From Vibrio astriarenae (GTDB lineage Bacteria > Pseudomonadota > Gammaproteobacteria > Enterobacterales > Vibrionaceae): a stretch of 64,000 bases of DNA. The notes beneath the pieces are model-generated. The model ran no database searches and was not told the origin of the DNA. It saw nothing but the letters and a program-made list of their open reading frames with translations. This document shows positions 1-10,502 of the stretch, piece by piece (position 1 is the first letter of the stretch; every line of letters starts with the position of its first letter). Made by a program: the position numbers and the translations under genes. Location: assembly GCF_010587385.1 (NCBI RefSeq), contig NZ_CP047475.1, positions 992,001 to 1,056,000 of the forward strand, read 5' to 3'.

Positions 1-1
1 C

Positions 2-517
2 TTATTCGGTGATGCTGCTGGTGCGGTTGTCGTAGGGGCAAGTGAAGAGCCTGGCATCCTCTCTACAACCATTAATGCCGATGGTCGCTTTGGTGACCTG
101 CTTAGCCTGAAATACCCAAATCGTCGTGACGAAATGCCGGGTAACTTTGAGCACAGCGATGACATTAACAGTTGGTTGCATATGGCGGGCAACGAAGTCT
201 TTAAGGTGGCCGTGACTCAGTTGTCTCGTTTAGTAAATGAGACACTAAAAGAGAACAACATGGACAAGTCAGAATTAGACTGGCTCGTTCCGCATCAAGC
301 CAATATGCGCATCATCTCGGCGACAGCGAAGAAATTAGCCATGCCACTTGAACAAGTGGTTGTTACGCTAGATCGTCACGGTAACACGTCAGCGGCAACC
401 GTACCGACAGCACTTGATGAAGCGGTTCGCGATGGACGAATTAAGCGCGGTCAAACCCTTCTGCTTGAAGCGTTTGGTGGCGGATTTACTTGGGGTAGTG
501 CCCTAGTTAAGTTTTAG
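2..517 (+). CDS. fabH: 3-oxoacyl-ACP synthase III (KAS III), 3' part only
   Basis: C-terminal half of FabH, which starts fatty-acid synthesis by condensing acetyl-CoA with malonyl-ACP in the cytoplasm. The gene enters from the left edge; the reading frame begins at base 2. Visible family motifs are [10 protein letters not shown] near the edge, the active-site histidine in PHQANMRI and the active-site asparagine in HGNTSAA; the protein ends with the usual [13 protein letters not shown]. The catalytic cysteine lies outside the window. It is followed after 52 bp by fabD, the usual fab cluster order. Confidence 0.97.
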   Translation, partial: LFGDAAGAVVVGASEEPGILSTTINADGRFGDLLSLKYPNRRDEMPGNFEHSDDINSWLHMAGNEVFKVAVTQLSRLVNETLKENNMDKSELDWLVPHQANMRIISATAKKLAMPLEQVVVTLDRHGNTSAATVPTALDEAVRDGRIKRGQTLLLEAFGGGFTWGSALVKF

Positions 518-569
518 GATTGAAGGCTCTTATTGAGCCTTTATTGATAGTTTTTGAAGGAAATAAAAC

Positions 570-1496
570 ATGAGCAACTTCGCGATTGTATTCCCAGGTC
601 AAGGTTCTCAAGCGGTTGGTATGCTTGCTGAGCTTGGCGAACAATATGATATGGTTAAGAAAACCTTTGCAGAAGCATCAGAAGCGCTAGGTTATGACCT
701 GTGGGCATTGGTACAAAATGGTCCGGCTGAAGATCTTAACCAAACATTCCGTACTCAACCTGCACTGTTAGCGTCTTCTGTTGCTATTTGGCGTGTATGG
801 CAAGAGCTAGGTCTTGAGCAACCGGCTAACCTAGCGGGTCACAGCCTTGGTGAGTACTCTGCACTCGTTTGTGCTGGCGTGATTGATTTCAAAGAAGCCA
901 TCAAGTTAGTTGAGTTGCGTGGTCAACTGATGCAGGAAGCAGTGCCAGCAGGTGTTGGTGCTATGTATGCGATTATCGGCCTTGCAGATGACGCTATCGC
1001 AAAAGCGTGTGAAGAAGCGGCACAAGGCGAGGTGGTTTCTCCAGTTAACTTCAACTCACCAGGTCAAGTGGTTATCGCGGGTAACAAAGCCGCTGTTGAG
1101 CGCGCTGGAGCCTTGTGTAAAGAAGCCGGTGCGAAACGTGCTCTGCCTCTACCAGTGTCAGTACCATCGCACTGTGCTCTGATGAAGCCAGCAGCGGATA
1201 AGCTTGCGGTGGCACTAGAAAGCATCGAGTTTAACACACCAGTATTGCCGGTGATTAACAACGTGGATGTGGTTGCAGAAACCGATCCTGCGAAGATCAA
1301 AGATGCACTCGTTCGCCAGCTTCACAGCCCAGTTCGTTGGACGGAAGGCGTTGAGCTAATGAGTGAGCAGGGTGTTGAGAAGTTGCTAGAGCTTGGCCCT
1401 GGCAAAGTGCTTACTGGTTTGACAAAACGTATTGTTAAGTCGCTAACTGCTGCTGCAGTTAACGATGTTGCATCTCTAGATGCAGTGAAATCGTAA
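570..1496 (+). CDS. fabD: Malonyl-CoA:ACP transacylase
   Basis: 308 aa, the usual FabD length. It moves malonyl groups from CoA to acyl carrier protein, supplying the extender unit for fatty-acid synthesis. The N-terminus holds the FPGQGSQ motif, the nucleophile serine lies in GHSLGE (about residue 92), and the catalytic histidine is in VPSHCALM. A GAAGGAA ribosome-binding site precedes the ATG. It sits between fabH and fabG, probably in one transcription unit. Confidence 0.98.
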   Translation: MSNFAIVFPGQGSQAVGMLAELGEQYDMVKKTFAEASEALGYDLWALVQNGPAEDLNQTFRTQPALLASSVAIWRVWQELGLEQPANLAGHSLGEYSALVCAGVIDFKEAIKLVELRGQLMQEAVPAGVGAMYAIIGLADDAIAKACEEAAQGEVVSPVNFNSPGQVVIAGNKAAVERAGALCKEAGAKRALPLPVSVPSHCALMKPAADKLAVALESIEFNTPVLPVINNVDVVAETDPAKIKDALVRQLHSPVRWTEGVELMSEQGVEKLLELGPGKVLTGLTKRIVKSLTAAAVNDVASLDAVKS

Positions 1497-1511
1497 TTAA
1501 GGATTAAGACT

Positions 1512-2249
1512 ATGATGAATCTAGAGGGCAAAGTTGCTCTAGTGACAGGTGCTAGCCGTGGTATCGGCCGTGCCATTGCCGAACTTTTAGTAGAGCGCGG
1601 CGCAAAAGTGATTGGTACAGCAACGTCAGAAGGTGGCGCAGCAGCCATCAGCGAGTACCTTGGTGAAAATGGCAAAGGTCTTGCGCTAAACGTAACCGAT
1701 GTTGAATCAATCGAAGCAACACTGAAAACCATCAATGATGAGTTCGGTGCGATCGATATTCTGGTGAACAATGCAGGTATCACTCGCGACAACCTTCTGA
1801 TGCGCATGAAAGACAGCGAGTGGGATGACATCATCGATACAAACCTAACGCCGATCTTCCGCATGTCTAAAGCAGTACTGCGCGGTATGATGAAAAAACG
1901 CGCAGGTCGTATTATCAACGTAGGTTCTGTTGTTGGCACTATGGGTAATGCAGGCCAAGCAAACTACGCAGCCGCAAAAGCGGGTGTGATAGGTTTTACC
2001 AAGTCAATGGCACGTGAAGTGGCTTCACGCGGTGTAACGGTAAACACAGTCGCACCAGGCTTTATTGAAACAGATATGACCAAAGCACTCAATGATGAGC
2101 AACGTGCGGCAACATTGTCGAACGTGCCAGCGGGTCGTTTAGGTGATCCAAAAGAGATTGCCTCGGCAGTTGTATTCCTTGCTTCTCCTGAAGCGGCATA
2201 CATAACTGGTGAAACTTTGCATGTAAATGGTGGCATGTACATGGTTTAG
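1512..2249 (+). CDS. fabG: 3-oxoacyl-ACP reductase
   Basis: NADPH-dependent short-chain dehydrogenase that reduces 3-oxoacyl-ACP in each elongation cycle. The Rossmann motif TGASRGIG is near residue 13, NNAG near residue 87, and the catalytic Y-x3-K is in NYAAAKAG. Length (245 aa) fits the family. Two adjacent ATG codons (1512 and 1515) are possible; the AAGGA at 1499-1503 is 8 bases before the first and 11 before the second, so I use 1512, although the E. coli protein begins like the second. It lies 15 bp after fabD. Confidence 0.97.
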   Translation: MMNLEGKVALVTGASRGIGRAIAELLVERGAKVIGTATSEGGAAAISEYLGENGKGLALNVTDVESIEATLKTINDEFGAIDILVNNAGITRDNLLMRMKDSEWDDIIDTNLTPIFRMSKAVLRGMMKKRAGRIINVGSVVGTMGNAGQANYAAAKAGVIGFTKSMAREVASRGVTVNTVAPGFIETDMTKALNDEQRAATLSNVPAGRLGDPKEIASAVVFLASPEAAYITGETLHVNGGMYMV

Positions 2250-2481
2250 TGCTAAAGTTGGTGGAGTTTAGGCAAAAGTTCATATTATTGCGCTAAACTT
2301 GCCAAGTTTTAGTCAAGGTCTGCACATAAAATGTGCATGATATATGTCAAAAATGAGCTGAATTTCGGTTAAAATCGCTAAAATTGTGGTTTGACCAGCA
2401 AGGTCCCCCTTGCAACTTTCAATAGTTCTAATAAACTACGGAAACATCGCATTTAGGCGACATCTGTAAAGGAAAAGAAAA

Positions 2482-2715
2482 ATGAGCAACATCGAAGAAC
2501 GCGTAAAGAAAATCATTGTTGAACAGCTAGGTGTAGACGAAGCAGAAGTTAAAAACGAAGCTTCTTTTGTTGACGATCTAGGTGCGGATTCTCTAGACAC
2601 TGTAGAGCTAGTTATGGCTCTAGAAGAGGAATTCGACACTGAGATTCCTGATGAAGAAGCAGAGAAAATCACAACTGTTCAAGCTGCAATCGACTACGTA
2701 AACAGCGCTCAGTAA
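2482..2715 (+). CDS. acpP: Acyl carrier protein
   Basis: 77-aa acidic protein that carries the growing acyl chain on a phosphopantetheine arm. The attachment serine is Ser37 in [10 protein letters not shown]. The start follows an AAAGGAAAAG ribosome-binding site. A 232-bp gap separates it from fabG and probably holds its own promoter, as expected for a very highly expressed protein; codon use here is strongly biased. A strong hairpin with a T-run follows, before fabF. Confidence 0.99.
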
Positions 2716-2725
2716 GATACTCTCC

Positions 2726-2757
2726 CAGGCGGCCAACTGGCCGCCTGTGTTTTTTTA
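2726..2757 (+). terminator. Terminator (probably partial) between acpP and fabF
   Basis: Stem CAGGCGGCC (2726-2734) pairs perfectly with GGCCGCCTG (2739-2747) and is followed by a T-run. It would lower fabF transcription relative to the abundant acpP message. Confidence 0.85.
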
Positions 2758-2810
2758 GACTCTCTTCTAAACCCCTCATAGAACCAATTTACATCCCGGA
2801 GAATATGATC

Positions 2811-4052
2811 GTGTCCAAGCGCCGCGTCGTTGTCACTGGCATGGGTATGTTGTCACCAGTTGGCAACACTGTTGAATCTTCATGGAAAGCCCTGCTAGAA
2901 GGTCAAAGTGGTATCGTAAACATCGAACACTTTGATACTGAAAATTTTGCTACTCGTTTTGCAGGTCTTGTAAAAGACTTCGATTGCACTGAGTACATGT
3001 CTAAAAAAGATGCTCGTAAAATGGATTTGTTTATCCAATACGGTATCGCAGCTGGAATCCAGGCACTTGATGACTCTGGGCTAGAAGTCAACGAAGGCAA
3101 CGCTCATCGCGTTGGTGTTGCAATTGGCTCTGGTATTGGTGGCTTAGACCTTATCGAAACGGCTCACACTGCACTCGTCGAAAAAGGCCCTCGTAAAGTT
3201 AGCCCATTCTTTGTTCCTTCAACCATCGTAAACATGGTTGCTGGTAATCTATCTATTATGCGTGGTTTGCGTGGTCCGAATATCGCGATCGCAACGGCGT
3301 GTACAACAGGTCTACACAACATCGGCCACGCTGCACGTATGATTGCATACGGTGATGCTGAGGCAATGGTATGTGGTGGCTCTGAAAAGGCATCGACGCC
3401 ACTGGGTATGGCGGGCTTTGGCGCAGCTAAAGCACTATCAACTCGTAACGATGAGCCACAGAAAGCCTCTCGTCCATGGGACAAAGAGCGCGATGGTTTT
3501 GTTCTTGGTGACGGTGCTGGTGTGATGGTTCTGGAAGAGTACGAACACGCGAAAGCGCGTGGCGCGAAAATCTACGCCGAACTTGTTGGTTTTGGTATGT
3601 CTGGCGATGCTTACCACATGACCTCACCAAGTGAAGACGGTTCAGGTGGCGCGTTAGCGATGGAAGCAGCAATGCGCGATGCGGGTATTGAAGGTACGCA
3701 AGTTGGCTACGTTAACGCTCACGGTACGTCGACTCCAGCAGGTGATGTCGCTGAGATCAAAGGTATTAAGCGTGCACTTGGTGAAGAAGGCTCTAAGCAA
3801 GTGCTCGTTTCTTCGACTAAGTCAATGACAGGCCACCTATTAGGTGCTGCTGGTTCAGCGGAAGCGATCATTACAGTGATGTCGCTGGTTGATCAAAAAG
3901 TGCCGCCAACGATTAATCTTGATAATCCCGAGGAAGGTCTAGACATCGATCTAGTTCCTCACGTAGCGCGTGACGTGAATATTGAATACGCTCTATGTAA
4001 CTCTTTTGGTTTCGGTGGTACAAACGGTTCATTGATCTTCAAAAAGATCTAA
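2811..4052 (+). CDS. fabF: 3-oxoacyl-ACP synthase II (KAS II)
   Basis: Elongating condensing enzyme of fatty-acid synthesis; KAS II also adjusts unsaturated fatty-acid length with temperature. The nucleophile cysteine is in [13 protein letters not shown], with the two active-site histidines in [12 protein letters not shown] and [14 protein letters not shown] choose the GTG at 2811 rather than the ATG at 2805: the GGAG at 2798-2801 is only 3 bases from the ATG but 9 from the GTG, and the product then begins SKRRVVVTG at the same place as E. coli FabF, giving 413 aa. Confidence 0.96.
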   Translation: MSKRRVVVTGMGMLSPVGNTVESSWKALLEGQSGIVNIEHFDTENFATRFAGLVKDFDCTEYMSKKDARKMDLFIQYGIAAGIQALDDSGLEVNEGNAHRVGVAIGSGIGGLDLIETAHTALVEKGPRKVSPFFVPSTIVNMVAGNLSIMRGLRGPNIAIATACTTGLHNIGHAARMIAYGDAEAMVCGGSEKASTPLGMAGFGAAKALSTRNDEPQKASRPWDKERDGFVLGDGAGVMVLEEYEHAKARGAKIYAELVGFGMSGDAYHMTSPSEDGSGGALAMEAAMRDAGIEGTQVGYVNAHGTSTPAGDVAEIKGIKRALGEEGSKQVLVSSTKSMTGHLLGAAGSAEAIITVMSLVDQKVPPTINLDNPEEGLDIDLVPHVARDVNIEYALCNSFGFGGTNGSLIFKKI

Positions 4053-4077
4053 ACCCGTCGATTGACACTTGTTTTCT

Positions 4078-4115
4078 AACGGCTTGATGCTTAGCATTAA
4101 GCCGTTTTGTTTTAT
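4078..4115 (+). terminator. Terminator after fabF
   Basis: Inverted repeat AACGGCTT...AAGCCGTT with an inner ATGCT/AGCAT stem, followed by a T-rich run. It separates the fab genes from pabC. Confidence 0.8.
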
Positions 4116-4135
4116 CTAGCCAAAGGAAATTGCAC

Positions 4136-4942
4136 ATGTTTTGGGTGAATGGAGTACCGTGCGATAGCATTTCTGCATCCGATCGTTCTTTTCAATATGG
4201 AGATGGCGTGTTCACGACGATGCTGTTGCAAGATGGCAAGGTACTACATTGGTCGCTTCACACTCAACGCCTGAGGGAAGGACTAAATAGGCTCGCTATA
4301 CCTCACCCCAATTGGTCAGATGTTGAACGTTGGGTGGCAAATGCGGCAATTGAGCACTCGCGGTCTGGAATTAAAGTGCATATCAGCCGTGGAAGTGGAG
4401 GTCGCGGTTACAGCCCATTGGGCTGTGAATCTCCGGTCGTCACCATCAGTGCTTTTCAATATCCCAAGCACTATTCCACATGGCATCAGGCAGGGCTAGA
4501 GCTTGGTATCTGTCAAACTCAATTGGGGCTAAACCCTACTTTAGCGGGTATCAAGCACAACAATCGACTAGAGCAGATTATGGCGAAAGCTGAAATGGAT
4601 GCGGTTGGTTTGCCTGATGGCATAGTAACAGACCTTAATGAGCATATTGTTGAGACAACAATGGCGAATCTGTTCTGGCGCAAAGGACAAACGCTCTATA
4701 CTCCGAAAATGGTCAATGCAGGTGTAAAAGGTATTACAAGAAATTACGTAGCTGCTCAACTTCCTAGTCTCGGTTTTTCTTTGACTGAAGAAGATTTTTT
4801 TATTGAGGATTTACTTTGCGCTGATGAGGTTTTCGTCACTAATGCTATTTTAGGCGTTGCGCCAGTGAGTAAAATCGCGCACCATTCATTTTCATTTTCT
4901 GACCTCGCAAAACAACTACGCAAGAGTTACATGTCGTGTTAA
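4136..4942 (+). CDS. pabC: Aminodeoxychorismate lyase
   Basis: Fold-type IV PLP enzyme that splits 4-amino-4-deoxychorismate into p-aminobenzoate and pyruvate for folate synthesis. The conserved GIKHNNRLEQIMAKAE stretch carrying the PLP lysine and the late G-x-KGITR motif are present; 268 aa fits the family. The ATG at 4136 lies 8 bases after AAAGGA; a TTG two codons upstream is less likely. The gene's end overlaps mltG by 7 bases, giving the common fabF-pabC-mltG-tmk-holB order. Confidence 0.95.
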   Translation: MFWVNGVPCDSISASDRSFQYGDGVFTTMLLQDGKVLHWSLHTQRLREGLNRLAIPHPNWSDVERWVANAAIEHSRSGIKVHISRGSGGRGYSPLGCESPVVTISAFQYPKHYSTWHQAGLELGICQTQLGLNPTLAGIKHNNRLEQIMAKAEMDAVGLPDGIVTDLNEHIVETTMANLFWRKGQTLYTPKMVNAGVKGITRNYVAAQLPSLGFSLTEEDFFIEDLLCADEVFVTNAILGVAPVSKIAHHSFSFSDLAKQLRKSYMSC

Positions 4943-5949
4943 AAAAATTCATTATCTTTTTATTGTTTATTGCTGCGCTATTCGCCGGTGCCTTTTACTA
5001 TGCCCAGCAGCAATTGAATCAGTTTTTGAGCCAACCACTTAGCCTGCAACAGCAAGAGATGTTGACGGTGCAGCGCGGTGCCAATATCAATAGCGTGCTT
5101 AACCAAGCGATTGAGGCGAATTGGGTTGAAGCTTCACCATTTAGTCAACTTGTCCGTCGGTTGCACCCTGAGCTTGTTGATATCAAAGTGGGTACCTTTG
5201 CAATTACAGAAGGTATGACCTTACAAGCGATGCTTGAACTCATTGTTTCCGGGAAAGAGCATCAATATTCCATTACTTTTGTTGAAGGCAGTCGGTTTGA
5301 CGAGTGGCGAGAGTTATTATTGGAAGCTCAGGGGCTTGAGTTGGTCACCACAGAGATGAGCGAAGCTGAAATAGCACAAGAACTTGGCATTGAGCAGGGC
5401 AAATTGGAAGGTTTGTTCTTAGCTGAGACCTATAATTACACTCAAGGCACGAGCGATCTCGATATATTGAGGCGTGCAAACCGTTCGCTAGAAAACCACC
5501 TTGATGAGTTTTGGTCGACTAAACAAGATAAGTTGCCACTCAAATCGCCCTACGAAGCGCTAATATTGGCGTCAATCATTGAAAAAGAAACCTCAGTCGC
5601 TCACGAGCGAGGCCTAGTTTCTGCGGTATTTATTAACCGTCTTAACCGTGGTATGCGACTACAGACAGATCCGACCGTTATTTATGGTATGGGTGATAAG
5701 TATCAAGGGCGTATTGGTCGAAAAGGCTTAGATACACCGACACCGTATAATACCTATATTATTAATGGTCTGCCGCCAACACCGATTGCGATGGTCGGTA
5801 AGGCGTCGTTACAGGCAGCACTCAACCCAGAAGAGAGCGACTACATCTATTTCGTAGCCAGTGGTAAAGGCGGTCATGTTTTCTCCAAGACACTGGCAGA
5901 GCACAACCGTGCGGTTCGTGCTTATCTAAAACATATAAGAAGTAACTAA
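4936..5949 (+). CDS. mltG: Endolytic murein transglycosylase MltG
   Basis: Inner-membrane enzyme that cleaves nascent peptidoglycan and may set glycan strand ends. One N-terminal membrane segment (about residues 4-22) is followed by a LysM-like part and the YceG catalytic domain. The catalytic glutamate is probably Glu218 in ASIIEKETS; the [11 protein letters not shown] and GLPPTPIA motifs follow. The start is a GTG overlapping the last codons of pabC, so the two are probably translationally coupled. 337 aa is normal. Confidence 0.95.
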   Translation: MLKKFIIFLLFIAALFAGAFYYAQQQLNQFLSQPLSLQQQEMLTVQRGANINSVLNQAIEANWVEASPFSQLVRRLHPELVDIKVGTFAITEGMTLQAMLELIVSGKEHQYSITFVEGSRFDEWRELLLEAQGLELVTTEMSEAEIAQELGIEQGKLEGLFLAETYNYTQGTSDLDILRRANRSLENHLDEFWSTKQDKLPLKSPYEALILASIIEKETSVAHERGLVSAVFINRLNRGMRLQTDPTVIYGMGDKYQGRIGRKGLDTPTPYNTYIINGLPPTPIAMVGKASLQAALNPEESDYIYFVASGKGGHVFSKTLAEHNRAVRAYLKHIRSN

Positions 5950-5953
5950 TCGA

Positions 5954-6592
5954 ATGAGCCAAGCTAAATTTATTGTCATTGAAGGTCTTGAAGGTGCGGG
6001 TAAAAGCACGGCAATCAACCGTGTGCTTGCGGCGCTATCGGCATACGGCATTCAAGATATTGAGCAAACTCGTGAGCCGGGAGGCACCAAGCTCGCTGAG
6101 GCACTACGTACTCTAGTTAAGCAAGATCATGAAGGCGAAGAGCTTATTGATACGACGGAACTACTTATGATGTATGCAGCGCGCGTTCAGTTAGTGGAAA
6201 ATAAGATCAAGCCAGCGCTTGCCCGCGGCGCTTGGGTAGTTGGAGATCGTCACGATATGTCTTCACAAGCCTATCAAGGTGGTGGACGTGGTATCAACGC
6301 TCAAACCATGGCATCTCTTCGTGACATCTCACTCGGTGAATTCCGTCCTGATCTCACCATCTATATGGATATTGACCCCAAAATTGGCCTAGAGCGTGCT
6401 CGTGGACGCGGTGAGTTAGATCGTATCGAAAAGATGGACATCAGCTTTTTCGAGCGCACACGTGAGCGTTACTTGGAGCTGGCTGAGGGCGATAAATCGG
6501 TTATCGTCATTGATGCCGCTCAAACGATTGATCAAGTGGCCGCTGATATTGAATCAGCGTTGCAAATCTGGTTGAGCAAGGAGTCGGTGTGA
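5954..6592 (+). CDS. tmk: Thymidylate kinase
   Basis: Phosphorylates dTMP to dTDP. It has the P-loop GLEGAGKST near residue 10, the TREPGGT motif near residue 40, the DR(H) motif in [19 protein letters not shown], and an arginine-rich lid in [12 protein letters not shown], as in the E. coli type. 212 aa is typical. It starts 4 bp after mltG and its stop overlaps the holB start. Confidence 0.97.
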   Translation: MSQAKFIVIEGLEGAGKSTAINRVLAALSAYGIQDIEQTREPGGTKLAEALRTLVKQDHEGEELIDTTELLMMYAARVQLVENKIKPALARGAWVVGDRHDMSSQAYQGGGRGINAQTMASLRDISLGEFRPDLTIYMDIDPKIGLERARGRGELDRIEKMDISFFERTRERYLELAEGDKSVIVIDAAQTIDQVAADIESALQIWLSKESV

Positions 6593-7539
6593 CAACACTA
6601 TACCCTTGGTTAGACGGTCTTTGGGAGCAGTGGCAGCCCACTTTGGAGAGAGGTAGTTTTTCTCAAGCGGTACTGTTGAGTGCACCCAATGAAGTTGGTG
6701 TTGATCAACTGGTTGAGCTGTTAGCCAAAACGCAATTATGTAAATCATCAACGACTGAGCCCTGCGGGTTTTGCCATAGTTGCGATCTATTTGATGCAGG
6801 CACCCACCCGGATTTTCATACCTTACGCCCTGTAGAGGCTGGGAAATCTATCTCGGTGGACCAAGTTCGACAGTGTCAGCAATGGGCGCAGCAAAGCTCG
6901 CAACTCTCTGGCACGCGTGTCATTTGGATTGAGAACGCCGAAGCAATGACAGAATCGGCAGCTAACGCGTTGTTAAAGTCATTAGAGGAGCCGAGTGCTT
7001 CGTGCTCCTATGTCCTGACCGTTGAAAAGGTGAATCAACTTCTTCCAACGATCATCAGTCGATGTCAGCAATGGGTGGTTAGCATCCCGCCACATCATGT
7101 TGCCCAGAATTGGTTGGCATCACAAGGTATCAAAGGTGAGTATGACCTAGCATTACGACTTGCGAGTGGGTCACCTTTGCTCGCAATGAAGCTAATTGAC
7201 GACGACAAGATCTCAGTCTACCAAAACCTTGAGATCGCTTTCCTCGAAGCGTTACAAACGAAGTCGATTTATAGCTGGAACGATGTCGTCAAGCTAATGG
7301 CAGACGATTATGAACGCAGTTTGATTTGGCTTTGGTATCTGATGACCGACGCTCAAAAGCAGCAGTTTTCGTTGGCTCCTACAACGGCGATGCCAGGCGC
7401 TGTGCAATTGGCTGAACGGGTAGATCATCAACAACTATACTTACAAACAAATGAGTTGGTTGCTCTGTTGAAACAGTTCCATAACCATTCAGGATTGAAT
7501 CGAGAGCTTTTGACCCTCGATTGGCTGATGGCTTTTTAA
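6589..7539 (+). CDS. holB: DNA polymerase III subunit delta'
   Basis: Clamp-loader subunit of the replicative polymerase. The zinc-binding cysteines ([15 protein letters not shown], about residues 45-59) and the SRC-type motif IISRCQQW are present, together with [11 protein letters not shown]; the degenerate nucleotide site is usual for delta'. Translation starts at a GTG whose GTGA overlaps the tmk stop, indicating coupling. 316 aa is close to the usual length. Confidence 0.93.
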   Translation: MTTLYPWLDGLWEQWQPTLERGSFSQAVLLSAPNEVGVDQLVELLAKTQLCKSSTTEPCGFCHSCDLFDAGTHPDFHTLRPVEAGKSISVDQVRQCQQWAQQSSQLSGTRVIWIENAEAMTESAANALLKSLEEPSASCSYVLTVEKVNQLLPTIISRCQQWVVSIPPHHVAQNWLASQGIKGEYDLALRLASGSPLLAMKLIDDDKISVYQNLEIAFLEALQTKSIYSWNDVVKLMADDYERSLIWLWYLMTDAQKQQFSLAPTTAMPGAVQLAERVDHQQLYLQTNELVALLKQFHNHSGLNRELLTLDWLMAF

Positions 7540-7548
7540 GAGATTTAC

Positions 7549-8313
7549 ATGTTTATTGATTCACATTGTCACCTAGACAAACTTAATTACGATGATCTCC
7601 ACATTGATGTTGCGGATGTGATTGCGAAAGCCGAGCAAGCGAACGTTACTGAGTTTCTTTCGGTTGGCGTCACAATGGCTTCATTTCCTAATATGCTGTC
7701 ACTGATTGAACCGTTCTCTCAAGTCCATGCTTCATGCGGTGTGCATCCGCTGGATGTAGAGAGTGACTTCGATTTAGAGAAGTTTAAAGAATATGCCAAG
7801 AGCGATAAGGTGGTTGCGATCGGTGAGACCGGCCTCGATTACCATTATCAACCAGAAACGGCAGAGCTGCAGAAAGAGCGGTTTATTCAGCAGGTTAAAA
7901 TCGCGGTTGAATTAGACAAACCTTTGATCATTCATACTCGTCAAGCAAGAGAGGATACGCTCGCTATTTTGAGAGGATACGGCGCTCACAAATGTGGCGG
8001 CGTGATACATTGCTTTACTGAAGATCTGGATTTTGCACAGCAAGCAATGGAACTTGGTTTTTATATCTCTATCTCCGGTATCGTGACCTTTCGTCAAGCG
8101 ACCGAGCTTAAAGAAGTCGTGAAAGCGATTCCTATTGAGCGGTTGTTGATTGAAACTGACTCACCGTATCTAGCACCGGTCCCGCACCGTGGAAAAGAGA
8201 ACCAACCAGGCTATGTTGTTGAAGTGGCTGCCTACATTGCCCAGCTGAAAAACCTTCCGTTGAATGAGGTTGGTGAAATAACCAGCAAAAACTTCCGAAA
8301 TCTTTTTTTGTGA
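7549..8313 (+). CDS. ycfH: TatD-family metal-dependent deoxyribonuclease (YcfH type)
   Basis: TIM-barrel hydrolase of the TatD family, 254 aa. The metal ligands are visible in FIDSHCHLD at the N-terminus, IGETGLDYH in the middle, IIHTRQA, GVIHCFTE and the final ETDSPYLAP. The position directly after holB is conserved in enterobacteria and vibrios (ycfH). Family members act as 3'-5' DNases or related phosphohydrolases; the exact substrate here is not known. Confidence 0.9.
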   Translation: MFIDSHCHLDKLNYDDLHIDVADVIAKAEQANVTEFLSVGVTMASFPNMLSLIEPFSQVHASCGVHPLDVESDFDLEKFKEYAKSDKVVAIGETGLDYHYQPETAELQKERFIQQVKIAVELDKPLIIHTRQAREDTLAILRGYGAHKCGGVIHCFTEDLDFAQQAMELGFYISISGIVTFRQATELKEVVKAIPIERLLIETDSPYLAPVPHRGKENQPGYVVEVAAYIAQLKNLPLNEVGEITSKNFRNLFL

Positions 8314-8334
8314 TGGAAAATTAATTGTTATTTT

Positions 8335-8362
8335 AAGAGCGCTTTCATGCGCTCTTTTTTTT
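8335..8362 (+). terminator. Terminator after ycfH
   Basis: Perfect stem AAGAGCGC (8335-8342) / GCGCTCTT (8349-8356) followed by eight T's. Confidence 0.92.
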
Positions 8363-8762
8363 GCTCTACATCAAATAAATAAACTTTGGGTGAATTATTG
8401 TTCACACTTGCGCTGATAAAGTAAGCGTTTTCTTGAAATGTAATTTTACGATGAAAAATATGTTTCAGCTGCCATTTATTTACACCGTAAAATTAATGCA
8501 CTTAGTATGTAAGGCAATGAAAACATTAATTAAATTGAATTAATGAATGACTATGTGCATGCTTTTTTATTGTGATCTAAATAGTACTTTGGAATTAAAT
8601 TTCGTTGTTCGCTAGAAAATGCGAGAGGGGTCAATATATATTTAGAGCCGGAAAATATAATGGCAATCACTGGTTACATTTTCATTGGGTGCTAACATCT
8701 ATGGCTACGGGGGTGTGCCGTTAGAACCCAACAATTACAATAACTTTATCAGGAGCATAACT
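8363..8762 (+). promoter_or_regulatory. 400-bp upstream region of ptsG
   Basis: AT-rich gap before ptsG with no convincing gene. A TGTGATCTAAATAGTAC near 8571-8587 matches one half of a CRP site (TGTGA) but not the other. Control of ptsG by cAMP-CRP is expected from other bacteria, but the sequence gives only weak support. A long 5' leader is likely. Confidence 0.35.
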
Positions 8763-10190
8763 ATGTTTAAGAACCTTTTTGCAAACCTGCAAAAAGTCGG
8801 TAAGTCTCTGATGCTACCAGTATCAGTTCTTCCGGTTGCGGGTATCTTGTTGGGTGTTGGTGCAGCCAACCTCGGCTTCATTCCAGACATCGTATCTAAC
8901 CTAATGGAACAGGCTGGTGGTTCGGTATTCGGACAAATGCCACTTCTATTTGCTGTGGGTGTAGCACTAGGCTTTACTAACAATGACGGTGTAGCGGGTC
9001 TAGCTGCAATCGTTGGTTACGGCATCATGGCAGCGACTCTGTCTGTAATGGCTGGCGTAATGGGTGTTGACGGTATCGATACTGGCGTACTAGGTGGTAT
9101 CCTAGTCGGTGGTGTTGCTGCATGGGCATTCAACCGTTTCTTCCGCATTCAGCTTCCAGAATACTTGGGCTTCTTCGCTGGTAAGCGTGCTGTGCCAATC
9201 ATCACTGGTTTCGCAGCTATCGGTCTTGGTATCGTACTGTCTATCATCTGGCCACCAATCGGTGCTGGTATCGGTGCGTTCTCTCACTGGGCTGCTGAGC
9301 AAAACCCACAAGTTGCATTTGGTATCTACGGTATCATCGAGCGTTCTCTAATCCCGTTCGGTCTACACCACGTTTGGAACGTACCGTTCTTCTTCGAAGC
9401 GGGTACTTGTATCAATGCTGCAGGCGAAACTCAAAACGGCGTACTTACTTGTTACCTAGTTGCTGATGAAGCATCTCGTGCTGCTGGTAATGGCTTCGGT
9501 CAGCTAGCGGGTGGTTACATGTTCAAGATGTTCGGTCTACCAGCTGCTGCTATTGCAATCGCACACTCTGCTAAGCCAGAAAACCGCGCGAAAGTAATGG
9601 GTATCATGGTATCTGCGGCTCTAACGTCTTTCCTAACAGGTATCACTGAACCAATCGAGTTCTCATTCCTATTCGTTGCTCCAGTACTATACGGAATTCA
9701 CGCTCTACTAGCTGGTTCTGCGTACGTTGTAGCTAACACTCTAGGTTTCGTACACGGTACTTCATTCTCACACGGCCTAATTGACTTCGTAGTTCTATCT
9801 GGTAACGCACAGAAACTTGGTCTAATGTTCGCAGTTGGTCTTGTTTACGCAGCGATTTACTACGTAGTATTCCGTGCAGTAATCAAAGCGATGGACCTAA
9901 AAACTCCTGGTCGTGAAGACGAAGAAGAAACTGCAGGCGCAGTTCAAGGTTCTGAAATGGCAGCTGAGCTAGTTTCTGCATTCGGCGGCAAAGCTAACAT
10001 CACAGGTCTAGACGCTTGTATCACTCGTCTACGTGTTGCAGTAGCTGACACAGAAGCGGTTGACCAAGACAAGTTGAAGCAACTAGGCGCAGCTGGCGTA
10101 GTGGTTGTAGCAGGTGGTGTTCAGGCTATCTTCGGTACTAAGTCTGACAACCTGAAAACAGACATGGATGAGTGGATTAAAAACAACTAA
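8763..10190 (+). CDS. ptsG: PTS glucose-specific EIICB component
   Basis: Membrane permease that takes up and phosphorylates glucose. The N-terminal EIIC domain has about ten membrane segments and the substrate-site motif [12 protein letters not shown]; the C-terminal EIIB domain carries the phosphorylated cysteine in [10 protein letters not shown]. The frame is open upstream, but the ATG at 8763 is chosen because AGGAG (8751-8755) precedes it and the product then begins [17 protein letters not shown] as in the family, giving 475 aa. It is monocistronic, with a strong terminator after it. Confidence 0.95.
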   Translation: MFKNLFANLQKVGKSLMLPVSVLPVAGILLGVGAANLGFIPDIVSNLMEQAGGSVFGQMPLLFAVGVALGFTNNDGVAGLAAIVGYGIMAATLSVMAGVMGVDGIDTGVLGGILVGGVAAWAFNRFFRIQLPEYLGFFAGKRAVPIITGFAAIGLGIVLSIIWPPIGAGIGAFSHWAAEQNPQVAFGIYGIIERSLIPFGLHHVWNVPFFFEAGTCINAAGETQNGVLTCYLVADEASRAAGNGFGQLAGGYMFKMFGLPAAAIAIAHSAKPENRAKVMGIMVSAALTSFLTGITEPIEFSFLFVAPVLYGIHALLAGSAYVVANTLGFVHGTSFSHGLIDFVVLSGNAQKLGLMFAVGLVYAAIYYVVFRAVIKAMDLKTPGREDEEETAGAVQGSEMAAELVSAFGGKANITGLDACITRLRVAVADTEAVDQDKLKQLGAAGVVVVAGGVQAIFGTKSDNLKTDMDEWIKNN

Positions 10191-10214
10191 TCCAACATTC
10201 TGTTGAAATGAGAA

Positions 10215-10238
10215 AGAGAAGCTTCGGCTTCTCTTTTT
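10215..10238 (+). terminator. Terminator after ptsG
   Basis: Stem AGAGAAGC / GCTTCTCT closed by a TTCG tetraloop and followed by T's. Confidence 0.95.
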
Positions 10239-10248
10239 GCGTTTATGG

Positions 10249-10462
10249 GGACCGTGATAATTTGGACCGTGATATTTGGACTGTCCTTTTAAGAGTGAGG
10301 CGGCTCGACACGCTTGGAAGTTAAACAGGAATACCCGTTGGTCTATGCGGGATAAGAACCTTTAAGGCATTCAATATGCCGTAGTAAATTTGGACTGTCC
10401 CTTTAAGGCACTCTTATAAGAGACGTAGGTAAATGGAGGTTCGCTACGCTTGGATACTAAAG
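10249..10462 (+). repeat. Degenerate GGACTGTCC repeat array, RAYT-related
   Basis: Non-coding stretch between ptsG and the rhombosortase gene. Three tandem units begin at 10249 (GGACCGTGATAATTT), 10264 (GGACCGTGATATTT) and 10278 (GGACTGTCCTTTTAAG). A second copy, GGACTGTCCCTTTAAG, begins at 10392. Each GGACTGTCC is followed downstream by a similar 27-base block (10299-10325 and about 10435-10462, sharing ACGCTTGGA). The same 16-base core, reverse-complemented, lies inside menE, and the palindromes flank the RAYT gene at 35630-36592. Confidence 0.7.
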
Positions 10463-10502
10463 AGGCGCACAGAGCTAAGAATACATTTGCAGAGATAGTC
10501 TG

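Noticed and set aside
2399..2413. GCAAGG/CCTTGC hairpin in the acpP leader
   Set aside because: Six-base stem with a 3-base loop and no known element; could be chance, so not listed as a feature.
8685..8762. N-terminal extension of PtsG by 26 residues
   Set aside because: No ribosome-binding site before 8685; AGGAG and family start point support 8763.
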